Shown one piece after another: positions 47,074 to 58,201 of a stretch of DNA of 64,000 nt (the stretch's first letter is position 1; every line of letters starts with the position of its first letter). A model generated the notes under the pieces. It saw nothing but the letters and a program-made list of their open reading frames with translations. It was not told where the DNA came from and searched no databases. Both the position numbers and the translations under genes were made by a program. Origin of the DNA: an uncultured Clostridia bacterium (GTDB taxonomy: Bacteria > Bacillota > Clostridia > Oscillospirales > Acutalibacteraceae); the NCBI GenBank assembly GCA_945876745.1, contig CAMCPL010000010.1, positions 1 to 64,000 of the forward strand, written 5' to 3'.

Positions 47074-48969
47074 TTGAAAAAAATAGCTTGCTTGCTTTTG
47101 TCGGTAGGTATGTTTTTTGCTGTCACCTTTTCGTTTATGACGCCTGTTAAGGCAGAAACCACGGAGCTTGGAACACGACTTAAAACGAGTAATACCTTTT
47201 ATCTCTACAAAAGCTCTGAAAAAACGCTTTACATAAACGGTTGGGGTGATACTCCGAATCTTTCAAACAGCTCGGCAAGTATTCCTTGGCTTGAATGGCC
47301 GAGCGGAACTATCCAACGAGTTGTAGTAAGCGAGGGTATAACTTCGCTGGGAAACTACCTTCTTTATAATGTTTCGGCAGGTGAGGTCATTTTGCCGTCG
47401 ACGCTCAAAAGAATAGGCAAATACGCACTTTCCTGTAATAACGGAATGACGAAATGGGAGCTTCCGTTCGGTCTTGAAACAATTGACAATTATGCATTTT
47501 ATGCAACCTCGGCAATGACTGAAATATCGTTGCCTAACTCTCTAAAAACAATCGGTATGAGGGCGTTTGCGTTTTGTACGGGACTAAAAAGCGTCGAAAT
47601 TCCGCCGTCTGTTACAAGGATAGATTCTTATGCATTTCACCGTTGCATAAACCTTGAAAGCGTTGAATTTACTTCTCTTACGCAGAGTGTCGAAATAGGC
47701 TTGTCTGCGTTCATAGATTGCTCGCTTCTTAAAAGTGTGAGTATCCCCGAAAATGCACTTTGCTCGGCGGAATCGTTCGGATATATAAACAGTACAACCA
47801 AGGTTGAAGGCTTTTCCTTGAGAGTGTTTTATAACTCAACGGGCTACACATACGCTCTTGCAAACCAAATTCCGTATACGCTTATTGACGAAATCCAAAT
47901 AAAATGCGGAGTTGAATATAAGGACGGCTTTGACGAGAGTAATTTGAACGATGCAAAAATTTATACCATAATTCCCGAACGTACACAGGAGTATGTTATT
48001 TATACCAACGGCGAATGCGATACCTACGCAGAGCTTTATTGTAACGGCGAGCTTATTGCTCAAAATGACGATATTGACGTCTCAAACAGAGGCTTTTGCA
48101 TAAGTGCCGAGCTTGTCGAGGGGCAGGAATATACGCTATATGTCAGGACTGTAAAAATGGCGGCTGAATACACGCTTATGATGTATCCGAAAAGCATTAC
48201 TTCGTTTGATGTTGTTTCGGGCAGTATTACTGCTTCGGCGGCGGACGGTAAGGTGCGTGACGGCGTGAGAGTTTACACCTTGAATAACGATATGCTTGAC
48301 GGCTTTGTTTTTGACGTCGGCTTTGAGGACGGCAGTATATACCGTATGTACTACACGAGATATATAGCAGGTGAGTATGTCAGCTTTGTTGACGCTCAAA
48401 AGGAAAGCCCCTTTACCTGCGGCGAGAATACGGCGTATTTGATGCTCGGAGAAAATACGGCAGACTATAAATTCAAAGTCGAGCATAGCTATGAAGTCGA
48501 AACGATAGCGCCGACCGAGGACGAAGACGGCTACGATTTGTTTACCTGTATAAGCTGCGGCGATAATTATAAAGACAATTATGTTGCGACGACCGCTTTT
48601 TCCGTTACCGGACTTTGTGTAATGGACGAGGATAATTTCGGCAGACACGATTATAACGTGCCGTATAACAACGCTTATATCACCGTTGACGGCAGAACAT
48701 ACGATATTAACGACGACGGCACCTTTGAAATACATACCTTTGAGAACTGCTGGGCGGTAATTCATAATAATTACGGCGGCAACGTTACGCTGAAGATTGA
48801 TGTTTCAAACGGAAGCTATGACTATGGAATCGTAACTCTTGAGCCTTATGATTTGAATAAGGACGGAGTTGTAAATGCAAAGGATTATGCACTTTACTAT
48901 AAATATAACTACGAGCGACTCGGTGAGGATTACTGGCGCTTTGCCGAAAATTATTATCTGTTGAGATAG
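47074..48969 (+). CDS. secreted leucine-rich repeat (BspA/LRR_5-type) protein with a dockerin-like C-terminus
   Basis: TTG start at 47074 after AGGGGGTGAT; signal peptide; LRR_5 units (LPSTLKRIGKYAL, LPNSLKTIGMRAF, IPPSVTRIDSYAF); C-terminal DLNKDGVVNAKDYALYYKY. Confidence 0.82.
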   Translation: MKKIACLLLSVGMFFAVTFSFMTPVKAETTELGTRLKTSNTFYLYKSSEKTLYINGWGDTPNLSNSSASIPWLEWPSGTIQRVVVSEGITSLGNYLLYNVSAGEVILPSTLKRIGKYALSCNNGMTKWELPFGLETIDNYAFYATSAMTEISLPNSLKTIGMRAFAFCTGLKSVEIPPSVTRIDSYAFHRCINLESVEFTSLTQSVEIGLSAFIDCSLLKSVSIPENALCSAESFGYINSTTKVEGFSLRVFYNSTGYTYALANQIPYTLIDEIQIKCGVEYKDGFDESNLNDAKIYTIIPERTQEYVIYTNGECDTYAELYCNGELIAQNDDIDVSNRGFCISAELVEGQEYTLYVRTVKMAAEYTLMMYPKSITSFDVVSGSITASAADGKVRDGVRVYTLNNDMLDGFVFDVGFEDGSIYRMYYTRYIAGEYVSFVDAQKESPFTCGENTAYLMLGENTADYKFKVEHSYEVETIAPTEDEDGYDLFTCISCGDNYKDNYVATTAFSVTGLCVMDEDNFGRHDYNVPYNNAYITVDGRTYDINDDGTFEIHTFENCWAVIHNNYGGNVTLKIDVSNGSYDYGIVTLEPYDLNKDGVVNAKDYALYYKYNYERLGEDYWRFAENYYLLR

Positions 48970-49100
48970 CCGTTAATCCAAAGTGCATATATAATGTAAT
49001 TAATATTTATAATTTCGATATTTAACTTTGATATTGCTTGAAATAAGCACACTGTTAAAGTATAATATAAAAAATCAATTTGAAAGGTAAGGACAGATTT

Positions 49101-49598
49101 ATGAAAAAGGTAGCAATTATAATGGGCTCTGACAGCGATTTGCCTGTTGTAACACCGGCTATAAAACAGCTCAGGGAGCTGAATATTGAGACTGAGGTTA
49201 GAGTTATGTCGGCTCACCGTACACCCCAGGAGGCTCACGAGTTTTCAAAGAATGCCGCAGATAACGGCTTCGGTGTAATTATTGCGGCGGCAGGTATGGC
49301 GGCTCATTTAGGCGGAGTGCTTGCGGCGTCAACCGTGCTTCCCGTAATCGGAATCCCTTGCTCTGCGAAGGTGCTTGACGGTATGGACGCAATGCTCGCA
49401 ACCGTTATGATGCCTCCCGGAATCCCTGTTGCAACAGTCGGCGTAAATGCGGCAAAGAATGCGGCTTTGCTTGCGGCAGAAATTTTAGCAGTAGGCGACG
49501 ATGACCTTGCAAAGAAACTCGTTCAAATGCGCGAGGATATGCATAACCAGGTTGTTGAGAAGGATAAGGCGCTTCAGGAAAAGCTCAAAGAACTGTAA
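49101..49598 (+). CDS. purE: 5-(carboxyamino)imidazole ribonucleotide mutase
   Basis: IIMGSDSDLPV, SAHRTPQ, AAGMAAHLGGV, TVMMPPGIPVATVGV. Confidence 0.97.
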   Translation: MKKVAIIMGSDSDLPVVTPAIKQLRELNIETEVRVMSAHRTPQEAHEFSKNAADNGFGVIIAAAGMAAHLGGVLAASTVLPVIGIPCSAKVLDGMDAMLATVMMPPGIPVATVGVNAAKNAALLAAEILAVGDDDLAKKLVQMREDMHNQVVEKDKALQEKLKEL

Positions 49599-49636
49599 AT
49601 CATAAATCAATAATATATATGAACAAAGGAGAAGTT

Positions 49637-50674
49637 ATGGAAAAGAGTTTCAGCGATAGTTATGCAGCAGCAGGCGTAGACGTTACGGCAGGATATGAGT
49701 CTGTCGAGCTTATTAAATCACACGTAAAGCGTACTAATATTCCCGGAGTTTTGGGCGGTATAGGCGGCTTCGGCGGTATGTTTGAGCTTGGACTTTCGGA
49801 ATATAAAAATCCTGTTCTTGTTTCAGGAACAGACGGCGTAGGCACAAAGATTAAACTTGCGTTTCTTATGGACAAGCACGATACAATCGGTATCGACTGC
49901 GTTGCAATGTGCGTAAACGATGTTGCGTGCTCAGGCGCAAAGCCGTTGTTCTTCCTCGATTACATTGCCTGCGGCAAGAACTATCCCGAAAAGATAGAAC
50001 AGATAGTAAAGGGCGTAGCAGACGGCTGCGTTATGTCGGGCTGTGCGCTTGTAGGCGGTGAAACTGCCGAGCATCCGGGTATGATGCCTAATGAGGAATA
50101 CGACCTTGCAGGCTTTACCGTGGGCGTCGGCGAAAAGGATAAGCTCGTAACAGGCGAGCATCTTAAAGCAGGCGACGCAATTATCGGCGTTGCATCATCG
50201 GGCGTTCATTCAAACGGCTTTTCGCTCGTTCGTAAGGTATTTGATATAAACGAAAAGACTATCGACGTTTATTACGACGAGCTTGGCGCAAATCTCGGCG
50301 AAACGCTTCTCACTCCTACAAGAATTTATGTTAAGCCGCTTCTTGCTCTTATGGACGAGATTAGAGTAAACGCAATTTCTCATATCACGGGCGGCGGTTT
50401 TTATGAGAACGTTCCGAGAATGCTCAATGACGACACTCTCGCAGTAATCGAAAAGGATAAGTGCTTCACTCTTCCTATCTTCGACCTTATTCAGAAAACA
50501 GGAAATATTCCGGAGCACGATATGTACAATACCTTTAATATGGGTACGGGCTTGATGCTTGCAGTTGACAGCGACAAGGCTGACGAGGCAGTAAGAATAC
50601 TTCAGGCAAACGGCGAGCAGGCAAAGATTATCGGCGAAATTAAATCCGGCGAAAAGGGTGTAGAAATCGTATGA
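49637..50674 (+). CDS. purM: phosphoribosylformylglycinamidine cyclo-ligase
   Basis: VLVSGTDGVGTKIKLAF, GCALVGGETAEHPGM, HITGGGFYENVPRM. Confidence 0.97.
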   Translation: MEKSFSDSYAAAGVDVTAGYESVELIKSHVKRTNIPGVLGGIGGFGGMFELGLSEYKNPVLVSGTDGVGTKIKLAFLMDKHDTIGIDCVAMCVNDVACSGAKPLFFLDYIACGKNYPEKIEQIVKGVADGCVMSGCALVGGETAEHPGMMPNEEYDLAGFTVGVGEKDKLVTGEHLKAGDAIIGVASSGVHSNGFSLVRKVFDINEKTIDVYYDELGANLGETLLTPTRIYVKPLLALMDEIRVNAISHITGGGFYENVPRMLNDDTLAVIEKDKCFTLPIFDLIQKTGNIPEHDMYNTFNMGTGLMLAVDSDKADEAVRILQANGEQAKIIGEIKSGEKGVEIV

Positions 50675-51294
50675 TGAATATTGCAGTTCTTGTGTCGGGC
50701 GGCGGCACAAATCTTCAGGCGCTCATTGACGCACAGAAAAGCGGAATAATCACAAACGGAAAAATCACCTGCGTTATTTCTTCAAATCCAAACGCTTATG
50801 CGCTCGAAAGAGCGAAGCAAAACGGTATCAAAACAGTAGTTCTTAACCGTAAGGACTATGACGACGTTCATAAGTATTCCGCAGATTTGAGAGATATATT
50901 GCTGGAGGAAAAGGCGGATTTAGTCGTTTATGCAGGATTTATGACTATCCTTGACGAGCAGGTTGTTAAGGCGTTTCCTAACAAGATGATGAACGTTCAT
51001 CCTGCACTTATTCCGTCGTTTTGCGGCAAGGGGTTTTACGGACTTCACGTTCACGAAGCCGTGCTTGAAAGCGGCGTAAAGCTAACCGGCGCAACAGTTC
51101 ATTTCGTAACCGAGGAATGTGACGGCGGACCGATTATTCTCCAAAAGGGCGTCGAGGTACAAAACGGCGACACTCCCGAAATTCTCCAAAAGCGAGTTAT
51201 GGAGCAGGCTGAATGGAAAATTCTCCCCGAAGCAGTATCGCTTTTCTGCAACGGCAGAATAAAGGTAAACGGCAAAATAACAGAAATTATTTGA
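50671..51294 (+). CDS. purN: phosphoribosylglycinamide formyltransferase
   Basis: VLVSGGGTNLQALIDA, NVHPALIPSFCGKGFYGLHVH, TVHFV. Confidence 0.97.
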   Translation: MMNIAVLVSGGGTNLQALIDAQKSGIITNGKITCVISSNPNAYALERAKQNGIKTVVLNRKDYDDVHKYSADLRDILLEEKADLVVYAGFMTILDEQVVKAFPNKMMNVHPALIPSFCGKGFYGLHVHEAVLESGVKLTGATVHFVTEECDGGPIILQKGVEVQNGDTPEILQKRVMEQAEWKILPEAVSLFCNGRIKVNGKITEII

Positions 51295-51306
51295 GGTACA
51301 TATATT

Positions 51307-52011
51307 ATGAATAAGGTTTCATTATTAACAGAGCTTAATACAAATTCATACCCCGGCAGAGGTATTGTTCTCGGAAAGTCTGCCGACGGCAAAAATGCTG
51401 TAATCGCTTATTTCATTATGGGCAGAAGCGTTAACAGCCGAAACAGAATTTTTGAAGAAAACGACAGAGGCGGTATTCGTACAAAGGCTTTTGATGAATC
51501 AAAGATGGAGGATCCGAGCCTTATTATTTATAATCCTGTTTTGAAGTTAGGTGAAAAAACAATCGTTACAAACGGCGACCAGACCGATACAATTTACGAT
51601 TATTTGGAAGAGGGCAAGACGGTTTTTGAGGCTCTTCAAAGCAGAGAATTTGAACCTGACGAGCCGAACTATACTCCGAGAATTTCGGGTGTGCTTGAGA
51701 AAAACGGCGACTATATGCTTTCTATTTTGAAGTCGAATAACGGTAAGCCGCAATGCGTTCGTAATTATTTTGAATATCCTGCCGAAGCAGGTCTCGGACA
51801 TTTTATTCATACATATAAGTGCGACGGCAATCCGATTCCGAGCTACGAGGGTGAGCCTACCTTGGTTGAAATCGGTAATGAAAGCATTGATGATTTCACA
51901 AAGTCTGTTTGGGATAATCTAAACGAGGACAACAAGGTTAGTCTTTTCACAAGATATATCAACCTTGAAACAGGCGAGGAGCAAACTCGTATAGTAAACA
52001 AGAATGAATAA
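51307..52011 (+). CDS. IMP cyclohydrolase, PurO-like (PF07826 type)
   Basis: NSYPGRGIVLGKSADGKNAVIAYFIMGRSVNSRNRIF, YTPRISGVL, GLGHFIHTYKCDGNPIPSYEGEP. Confidence 0.85.
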   Translation: MNKVSLLTELNTNSYPGRGIVLGKSADGKNAVIAYFIMGRSVNSRNRIFEENDRGGIRTKAFDESKMEDPSLIIYNPVLKLGEKTIVTNGDQTDTIYDYLEEGKTVFEALQSREFEPDEPNYTPRISGVLEKNGDYMLSILKSNNGKPQCVRNYFEYPAEAGLGHFIHTYKCDGNPIPSYEGEPTLVEIGNESIDDFTKSVWDNLNEDNKVSLFTRYINLETGEEQTRIVNKNE

Positions 52012-52027
52012 TATTCGGGAGGACAGA

Positions 52028-53305
52028 ATGAGAGTTTTAGTTGTTGGCTCAGGCGGTCGTGAACACGCCCTGATAAAAAAGATTAAGGAATCGAGCAGGG
52101 TAGATTATATTGCCTGCTGTCCCGGAAACGGCGGTATTTCTTATGACGCAGAATGTTTTAATGTAGGTGCAACCGATATTGACGGAGTTGTTGCTCTTGC
52201 AAAGCAGATTAGCGCTGATTTAGTTGTTGTTGCTCCCGATGACCCGCTTGTTATGGGTATGGTTGATGCACTGGAAGAAGCAGGATTTGCAACATTCGGA
52301 CCAAAAGCAAATGCCGCTATTATCGAAGGCTCAAAGGTTTTCTCAAAGGAGCTTATGCAAAAGTACAATATCCCGACGGCTGAATACAAAGTTTTTGATA
52401 ACGCCGACGAGGTTATGGCATATATTAAAGAGAAGAATGAATTTCCGACAGTAATCAAGGCAGACGGTCTTGCACTCGGCAAGGGTGTTATCATTCCCGA
52501 AAGTCTTGAGGAAGCCGAGGCAGGCGTAAAGGAAATTATGGAGGATAAAATTTTCGGCGACAGCGGAAATAATGTTGTTGTTGAGGAATTTTTGACAGGT
52601 CCCGAGGTCAGCGTTTTGGCGTTTACCGACGGTAAATGCGTAAAGCCGATGGTAAGTTCAATGGATCATAAGCGTGCGCTTGACGGTGACAAGGGACTTA
52701 ACACAGGCGGTATGGGTACCGTTTCTCCAAACCCGTACTACACCGACGAGGTAGCAAAGGAATGTATGGAAAAAATCTTCATTCCGACCATTGAAGCTAT
52801 GAATAAAGAGGGCAGAACGTTTAAGGGTTGCTTGTATTTCGGACTTATGATAACTCCTAAGGGACCTAAAGTAATCGAGTACAACTGCCGCTTTGGTGAC
52901 CCCGAAACGCAGGTTGTTTTGCCGAGACTTAAAACGGATATCGTTGACATTTTTGAAGCCATTAATAATGAAACACTCTCCGATTTGGATATTGAATGGG
53001 ACGAAAGAGCGTGCACCTGCGTAATTATGGCGTCGGGCGGCTATCCGAAATCATATCCAAAGGGAATAGAAATCAAGGGCTTATCCGACGGACAGCTTGA
53101 CGGCGTTACCGTTTATCACGCGGGAACAAAGCTTGACGGCGATAAGCTCGTAACAAGCGGCGGTAGAGTTTTGGGTGTAACCGCACTCGGTGATACGCTT
53201 GAAGCCGCACTTGAAAAATCCTATGCCGGTGTGAAGTCAATTTCATTTGACGGCGCTCATTTTAGAAACGATATCGGAAAGCGTGCTTTGGACGCTTTGA
53301 AATAA
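52028..53305 (+). CDS. purD: phosphoribosylamine-glycine ligase
   Basis: MRVLVVGSGGREHALI, ATFGPKANAAIIEGSKVFSKELM, YNCRFGDPETQVVLPRL; start 52028. Confidence 0.97.
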   Translation: MRVLVVGSGGREHALIKKIKESSRVDYIACCPGNGGISYDAECFNVGATDIDGVVALAKQISADLVVVAPDDPLVMGMVDALEEAGFATFGPKANAAIIEGSKVFSKELMQKYNIPTAEYKVFDNADEVMAYIKEKNEFPTVIKADGLALGKGVIIPESLEEAEAGVKEIMEDKIFGDSGNNVVVEEFLTGPEVSVLAFTDGKCVKPMVSSMDHKRALDGDKGLNTGGMGTVSPNPYYTDEVAKECMEKIFIPTIEAMNKEGRTFKGCLYFGLMITPKGPKVIEYNCRFGDPETQVVLPRLKTDIVDIFEAINNETLSDLDIEWDERACTCVIMASGGYPKSYPKGIEIKGLSDGQLDGVTVYHAGTKLDGDKLVTSGGRVLGVTALGDTLEAALEKSYAGVKSISFDGAHFRNDIGKRALDALK

Positions 53306-53438
53306 TTGAATAAATTGTGAATTTTTGTTAGAAATACAATTTGTTATTGACAATTATACAAATAGCAATTATACTATGCTTATATTAAATAAAACATCAT
53401 ATCGCAGTGCGTGTTGATTCAGAATAGGAGAAATAGTT

Positions 53439-54995
53439 ATGGCTCAGGTAAAAAAGAGTAATACAAAAAAGATTGTATGGGCTGTTATTGCTGTTATTCT
53501 TGTTGTTGCTATCGTAGTAGGCACAATACTTATGAAGTCGAGCAAGAGCAAGGTTGATGTCAGCCTTACAACAATTTCAACAGACACTATCGTTCAAACG
53601 GTAAGCTCAACAGGCGAGGTTTCCTCCGGTCTTAATAAAGACTATACCGCAGGTAGCATTGCAACTGTTAAAGAGGTTTTCGTTAAGGTTGGCGACCAGG
53701 TTAAAAAAGGCGATAAGCTCGCAACCTTTGACACATCAAATCTTGATATGCAGGTAGCAAACCTCAATACATCTTATAAGGAGGCGTTGGCTGCTTATAA
53801 TACTGCTGTTGAAAACCAGAATAATGCAAAGGAACAGCTTGTGATTGTTAACTCTGCTATTGACGCTCTCAATAACGAGATTGCACAGCTTGAAGCAGAG
53901 ATGGCTGCATCTGCTCAAGAAACGCCTGTTTCCGGTCAATCGTCGCAGTATGCAGAGGGCGGCTCAGGTATAGGCGATATTATCGGTGGTGGAAGCGGCT
54001 CAATCGGCAGTGGTACTGGCAGTTCATCAAGCCAGTTCCAGGAACAGATTGACGAGCTTATTAATACAATTAAAGAGCTTCAGGAAAGCATCGAGGGCAT
54101 TAACGACCGTGTTGACGAGCTTACTGCACAGCTTGAAGCACTTGCCGCTTCGGTAAATGAAATTGACCCTAACAGCATTAAGTTGACTGCGCTTCAAATC
54201 GAGCTTGCAGGTCTTACTGCTCAAAAGGAACTTTATTCCATTATTGCACAGGGCAATACAGTAAACGCTCAAAAGCAGCTTGTAAATACAACAAAGCAGG
54301 CGCTTGATACTGTTTCTTCCGCTCAGCAATCACTTGATGCAGGCTGGACTGCCGATTTCGACGGAACAATTACTGCTTGCTCAATTACAGCAGGCGGACA
54401 GACGACTGCACTTGAAAATGGTATTACTCTTGAAAATATGGACACAAGAGTTGTAACAATTTCACTCGGTGAGTACGACGTTAAAAAGGTCAAGGTTGGT
54501 ATGCAGGCAACTGTTAAGACTGCTTACGGTACATACTCCGGCGAGGTTGCAACAATTGCGCCGACTGCAACAGGCGGAAATGAGTCTTCAATTATGGATT
54601 CAGTCGGCTCAATGGCAGGCATCAGCGGTCTTTCATCCTTGACAGCACAGGGTGCCGGCGTTGAATGTACAATTCTTGTAGCAGAGCCTGATGATGATAT
54701 TATCATCGGCTTTAATGCAGATGTTGAAATCCAAACAGGCACATATTCACAGGTTCCTTGCGTTCCTATTGAGTCAATAATTCTTGAAAAAGAAGGTACT
54801 TATGTATACCTTTATAACGAAGAGGATGAAACAGTAACAAAGACTGCTATCACCACAGGCGCAACCTCCGATACAGCATATGAGGTTTTGTCGGGTCTTT
54901 CGGCAGGTCAAAAGATTGTTACTACACCGCAGACTGATTACAAAGAAGAAACATTTAAGGTTAGAGTTGTACAAAAGAATTCAATAATTAAGTAA
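53439..54995 (+). CDS. HlyD/MacA-like efflux adaptor (periplasmic adaptor family)
   Basis: N-terminal TM, VFVKVGDQVKKGDKLATFD, coiled coil, Ser/Gly-rich loop, barrel-sandwich C-terminus. Confidence 0.87.
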   Translation: MAQVKKSNTKKIVWAVIAVILVVAIVVGTILMKSSKSKVDVSLTTISTDTIVQTVSSTGEVSSGLNKDYTAGSIATVKEVFVKVGDQVKKGDKLATFDTSNLDMQVANLNTSYKEALAAYNTAVENQNNAKEQLVIVNSAIDALNNEIAQLEAEMAASAQETPVSGQSSQYAEGGSGIGDIIGGGSGSIGSGTGSSSSQFQEQIDELINTIKELQESIEGINDRVDELTAQLEALAASVNEIDPNSIKLTALQIELAGLTAQKELYSIIAQGNTVNAQKQLVNTTKQALDTVSSAQQSLDAGWTADFDGTITACSITAGGQTTALENGITLENMDTRVVTISLGEYDVKKVKVGMQATVKTAYGTYSGEVATIAPTATGGNESSIMDSVGSMAGISGLSSLTAQGAGVECTILVAEPDDDIIIGFNADVEIQTGTYSQVPCVPIESIILEKEGTYVYLYNEEDETVTKTAITTGATSDTAYEVLSGLSAGQKIVTTPQTDYKEETFKVRVVQKNSIIK

Positions 54996-55007
54996 GAGGT
55001 AATTCGC

Positions 55008-56258
55008 GTGAATTTAACGGAAAGCTTAAAAATAGCTATAAAATGTATAAAAGCGAATTGGCTTCGTAGTGTGCTTACAATGCTTGGTATCATTATCGGT
55101 ATTACCTCGGTTATTATGATTGTCGGCGCAGGTACAGGCGTAAGAGACTATATCGTCGGACTTATCGAGGATATGGGCTCAAACGCAGTTCTTGTCAGCG
55201 TTGATACAACGCAGGCCTCCGACAACGACTACATAACTCTTGAGGATGTTGAAAATATTAAAACCAAGGTTTCGGGCGTTGACCGTTGTTCGCCTATGCT
55301 TATGGGCTTCGGTCAGGCAACAATCGACAAAACCGCTACCGAAGCAACCGTTATGATGGTCGGTGTAAACTCCGATGTTCAGTTCGCTATGACAAATACC
55401 TGTGAATACGGTAGATTCTTTACCGATGAGGAATATGCGGCTAATGCTCCTATTGCAGTTATGGGTCTTGAATCCGCAAAAAATGTTTTCGGCTATGAGG
55501 ATGCGACTAACGAAAGCATAACCGTTTCTTCGTCGGGTAAGTCAATGAAGATTAAGGTTTGCGGCGTTGCAAATATCGACGCAATGGCAAACTCGCTCGG
55601 AGGTGGCGGAAACATCGGTCAGATGTTCCAAAGCGGCTCTGATAAGCCGGTAATCGCTTTGTTTTTGCCGTGTACAACGCTTACTCAAATTACAGGCGCA
55701 AGCTCCAATCTTTCAAGTGTGTTTGTAATTGCCGAGGAGGGCGCAGACTATGACGCAGTCGGAAATGCGGCTGTAAACTATCTTAAGGCTGCTCACGGCA
55801 ACTATTCAAAGGGTATGTATACCGCTCAAAATATGGCGACATATATTGAAATAGTCGACATTATTATGCAGGTTCTTACAGCTTTTATTGCTTGTGTCGG
55901 TGCAATTTCGTTGCTTGTAGGCGGTATCGGTGTTATGAATATTATGCTCGTTTCCGTAACCGAGCGTACAAGGGAAATCGGTATACGAAAATCTCTCGGA
56001 GCAAAAACAAGAGTTATTACAATGCAGTTCTTGACAGAATCCATTATCCTTTGCTTAATCGGTGGTATAATCGGTGTTATATTGGGAATTTCGGGAGCGT
56101 TTGCGGCGTGCTCCGTGATAGATATTCAACCGAAAATCAGCGTGTGGCTTGTGCTTCTGGCGTTACTGTTCTCGTCAGGCGTTGGATTGTTCTTCGGAAT
56201 TTATCCTGCACGTAAGGCGGCACAGCTCAGCCCGATTGACGCACTTAGAAGTGAATAG
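55008..56258 (+). CDS. MacB/FtsX-like ABC transporter permease
   Basis: NWLRSVLTMLGIIIGITSVIMIVGAGTG; LLVGGIGVMNIMLVSVTERTREIGIRKSLGA; C-terminal YPARKAAQLSPIDALRSE. Confidence 0.93.
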   Translation: MNLTESLKIAIKCIKANWLRSVLTMLGIIIGITSVIMIVGAGTGVRDYIVGLIEDMGSNAVLVSVDTTQASDNDYITLEDVENIKTKVSGVDRCSPMLMGFGQATIDKTATEATVMMVGVNSDVQFAMTNTCEYGRFFTDEEYAANAPIAVMGLESAKNVFGYEDATNESITVSSSGKSMKIKVCGVANIDAMANSLGGGGNIGQMFQSGSDKPVIALFLPCTTLTQITGASSNLSSVFVIAEEGADYDAVGNAAVNYLKAAHGNYSKGMYTAQNMATYIEIVDIIMQVLTAFIACVGAISLLVGGIGVMNIMLVSVTERTREIGIRKSLGAKTRVITMQFLTESIILCLIGGIIGVILGISGAFAACSVIDIQPKISVWLVLLALLFSSGVGLFFGIYPARKAAQLSPIDALRSE

Positions 56259-56271
56259 TAATTACAAAATG

Positions 56272-56302
56272 CTACCTCTCTTTTCAGGGAGGTAGTTTTT
56301 TT
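56272..56302 (+). terminator. intrinsic terminator after the MacB-like gene
   Basis: CTACCTC tcttttcag GGAGGTAG TTTTTTT. Confidence 0.85.
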
Positions 56303-56310
56303 GTTTTATC

Positions 56311-56344
56311 AAAATAAAAACGGCTCGGAAATTTCCAAGCCGTT
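56311..56344 (-). terminator. intrinsic terminator of ilvC
   Basis: Minus strand AACGGCTTGGAAATTTCCGAGCCGTTTTTATTTT. Confidence 0.8.
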
Positions 56345-56363
56345 AGGTTTATTTATGTACCGA

Positions 56364-57404
<1,041 letters not shown>

Positions 57405-57411
57405 TTATCAG

Positions 57412-57498
57412 TTGTCTAACAATATCAATTTATCAATTGCCAAACAATACCGATTTGTTATTTATTCACATTATATATTGTCTGTTGTCTAATGTCAA
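57412..57498. promoter_or_regulatory. cluster of putative GntR/FCD-type operators upstream of ilvC
   Basis: TTGTCTAACAA (57412), TTGCCAAACAA (57437), TTGTCTGTTGTCTAATGTCAA (57478). Confidence 0.5.
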
Positions 57499-57514
57499 GC
57501 ATTATTTGAAAAAA

Positions 57515-58168
57515 TTATAATCCTTCTATTGCGTGAAGAATATGAAGCCTCATTGCAGTTCGTGCGCCGTCTGCATTTCTCGCCTTCAAAAACTCCATAA
57601 TCAGCCTGTCGTCGTTTAGATTATCCTTGCTTACGTTGTCGTCCTTTTGCATAACCAAAACGCCTTTTTTGATTGCGTTGAAGATTATAGGCATAAACTG
57701 CTTAACAAAGGCGTTGTGAGTAGCGTTTGCAATGCTTTCGTGGAATTTTTGCTCCTCGTAGGTTCTGTCCTCGCCGCTTAAAATCTTTTGTTCAACAGCT
57801 TCGCCGTATTTACAAATGATTTCGATCTCCTCGTCGGTTGCTCGTTGCGCCGCATAGTATGCACAGTCGGGCTCAAACATCAAACGCATTTCAAACAAAT
57901 CGTCAAGTCCCGAGCTTATTTCACCGAGGTCACCCGTTTCAATAAACGTGTTTGCGGTTACAAAAGTGCCTTTTCCTCGCTTGATTTCAAGTATACCGCC
58001 GAGGGTGAGTATTCTTATCGCTTCACGTAGGGTAGCACGGCTGATGCCAAGCTCGTTTGCGAGCTCGTTTTCGTTGGGCAGCTTGTCGCCGACCTTGAAG
58101 CGGTTTTCCGTCTCTATCATTGCTCGTATTCTTTTTGCAGTTATATCCGATAGCTTTTTAGTTTCCAT
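57515..58168 (-). CDS. GntR family (FadR/FCD) transcriptional regulator
   Basis: KLPNENELANELGISRATLREAIRILTLGGILEIKRGKGTFV; C-terminal FCD helices. Confidence 0.93.
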   Translation of the reverse strand: METKKLSDITAKRIRAMIETENRFKVGDKLPNENELANELGISRATLREAIRILTLGGILEIKRGKGTFVTANTFIETGDLGEISSGLDDLFEMRLMFEPDCAYYAAQRATDEEIEIICKYGEAVEQKILSGEDRTYEEQKFHESIANATHNAFVKQFMPIIFNAIKKGVLVMQKDDNVSKDNLNDDRLIMEFLKARNADGARTAMRLHILHAIEGL

Positions 58169-58201
58169 AATACACCTCGCTGTTTTGATAATATTACCAC
58201 A

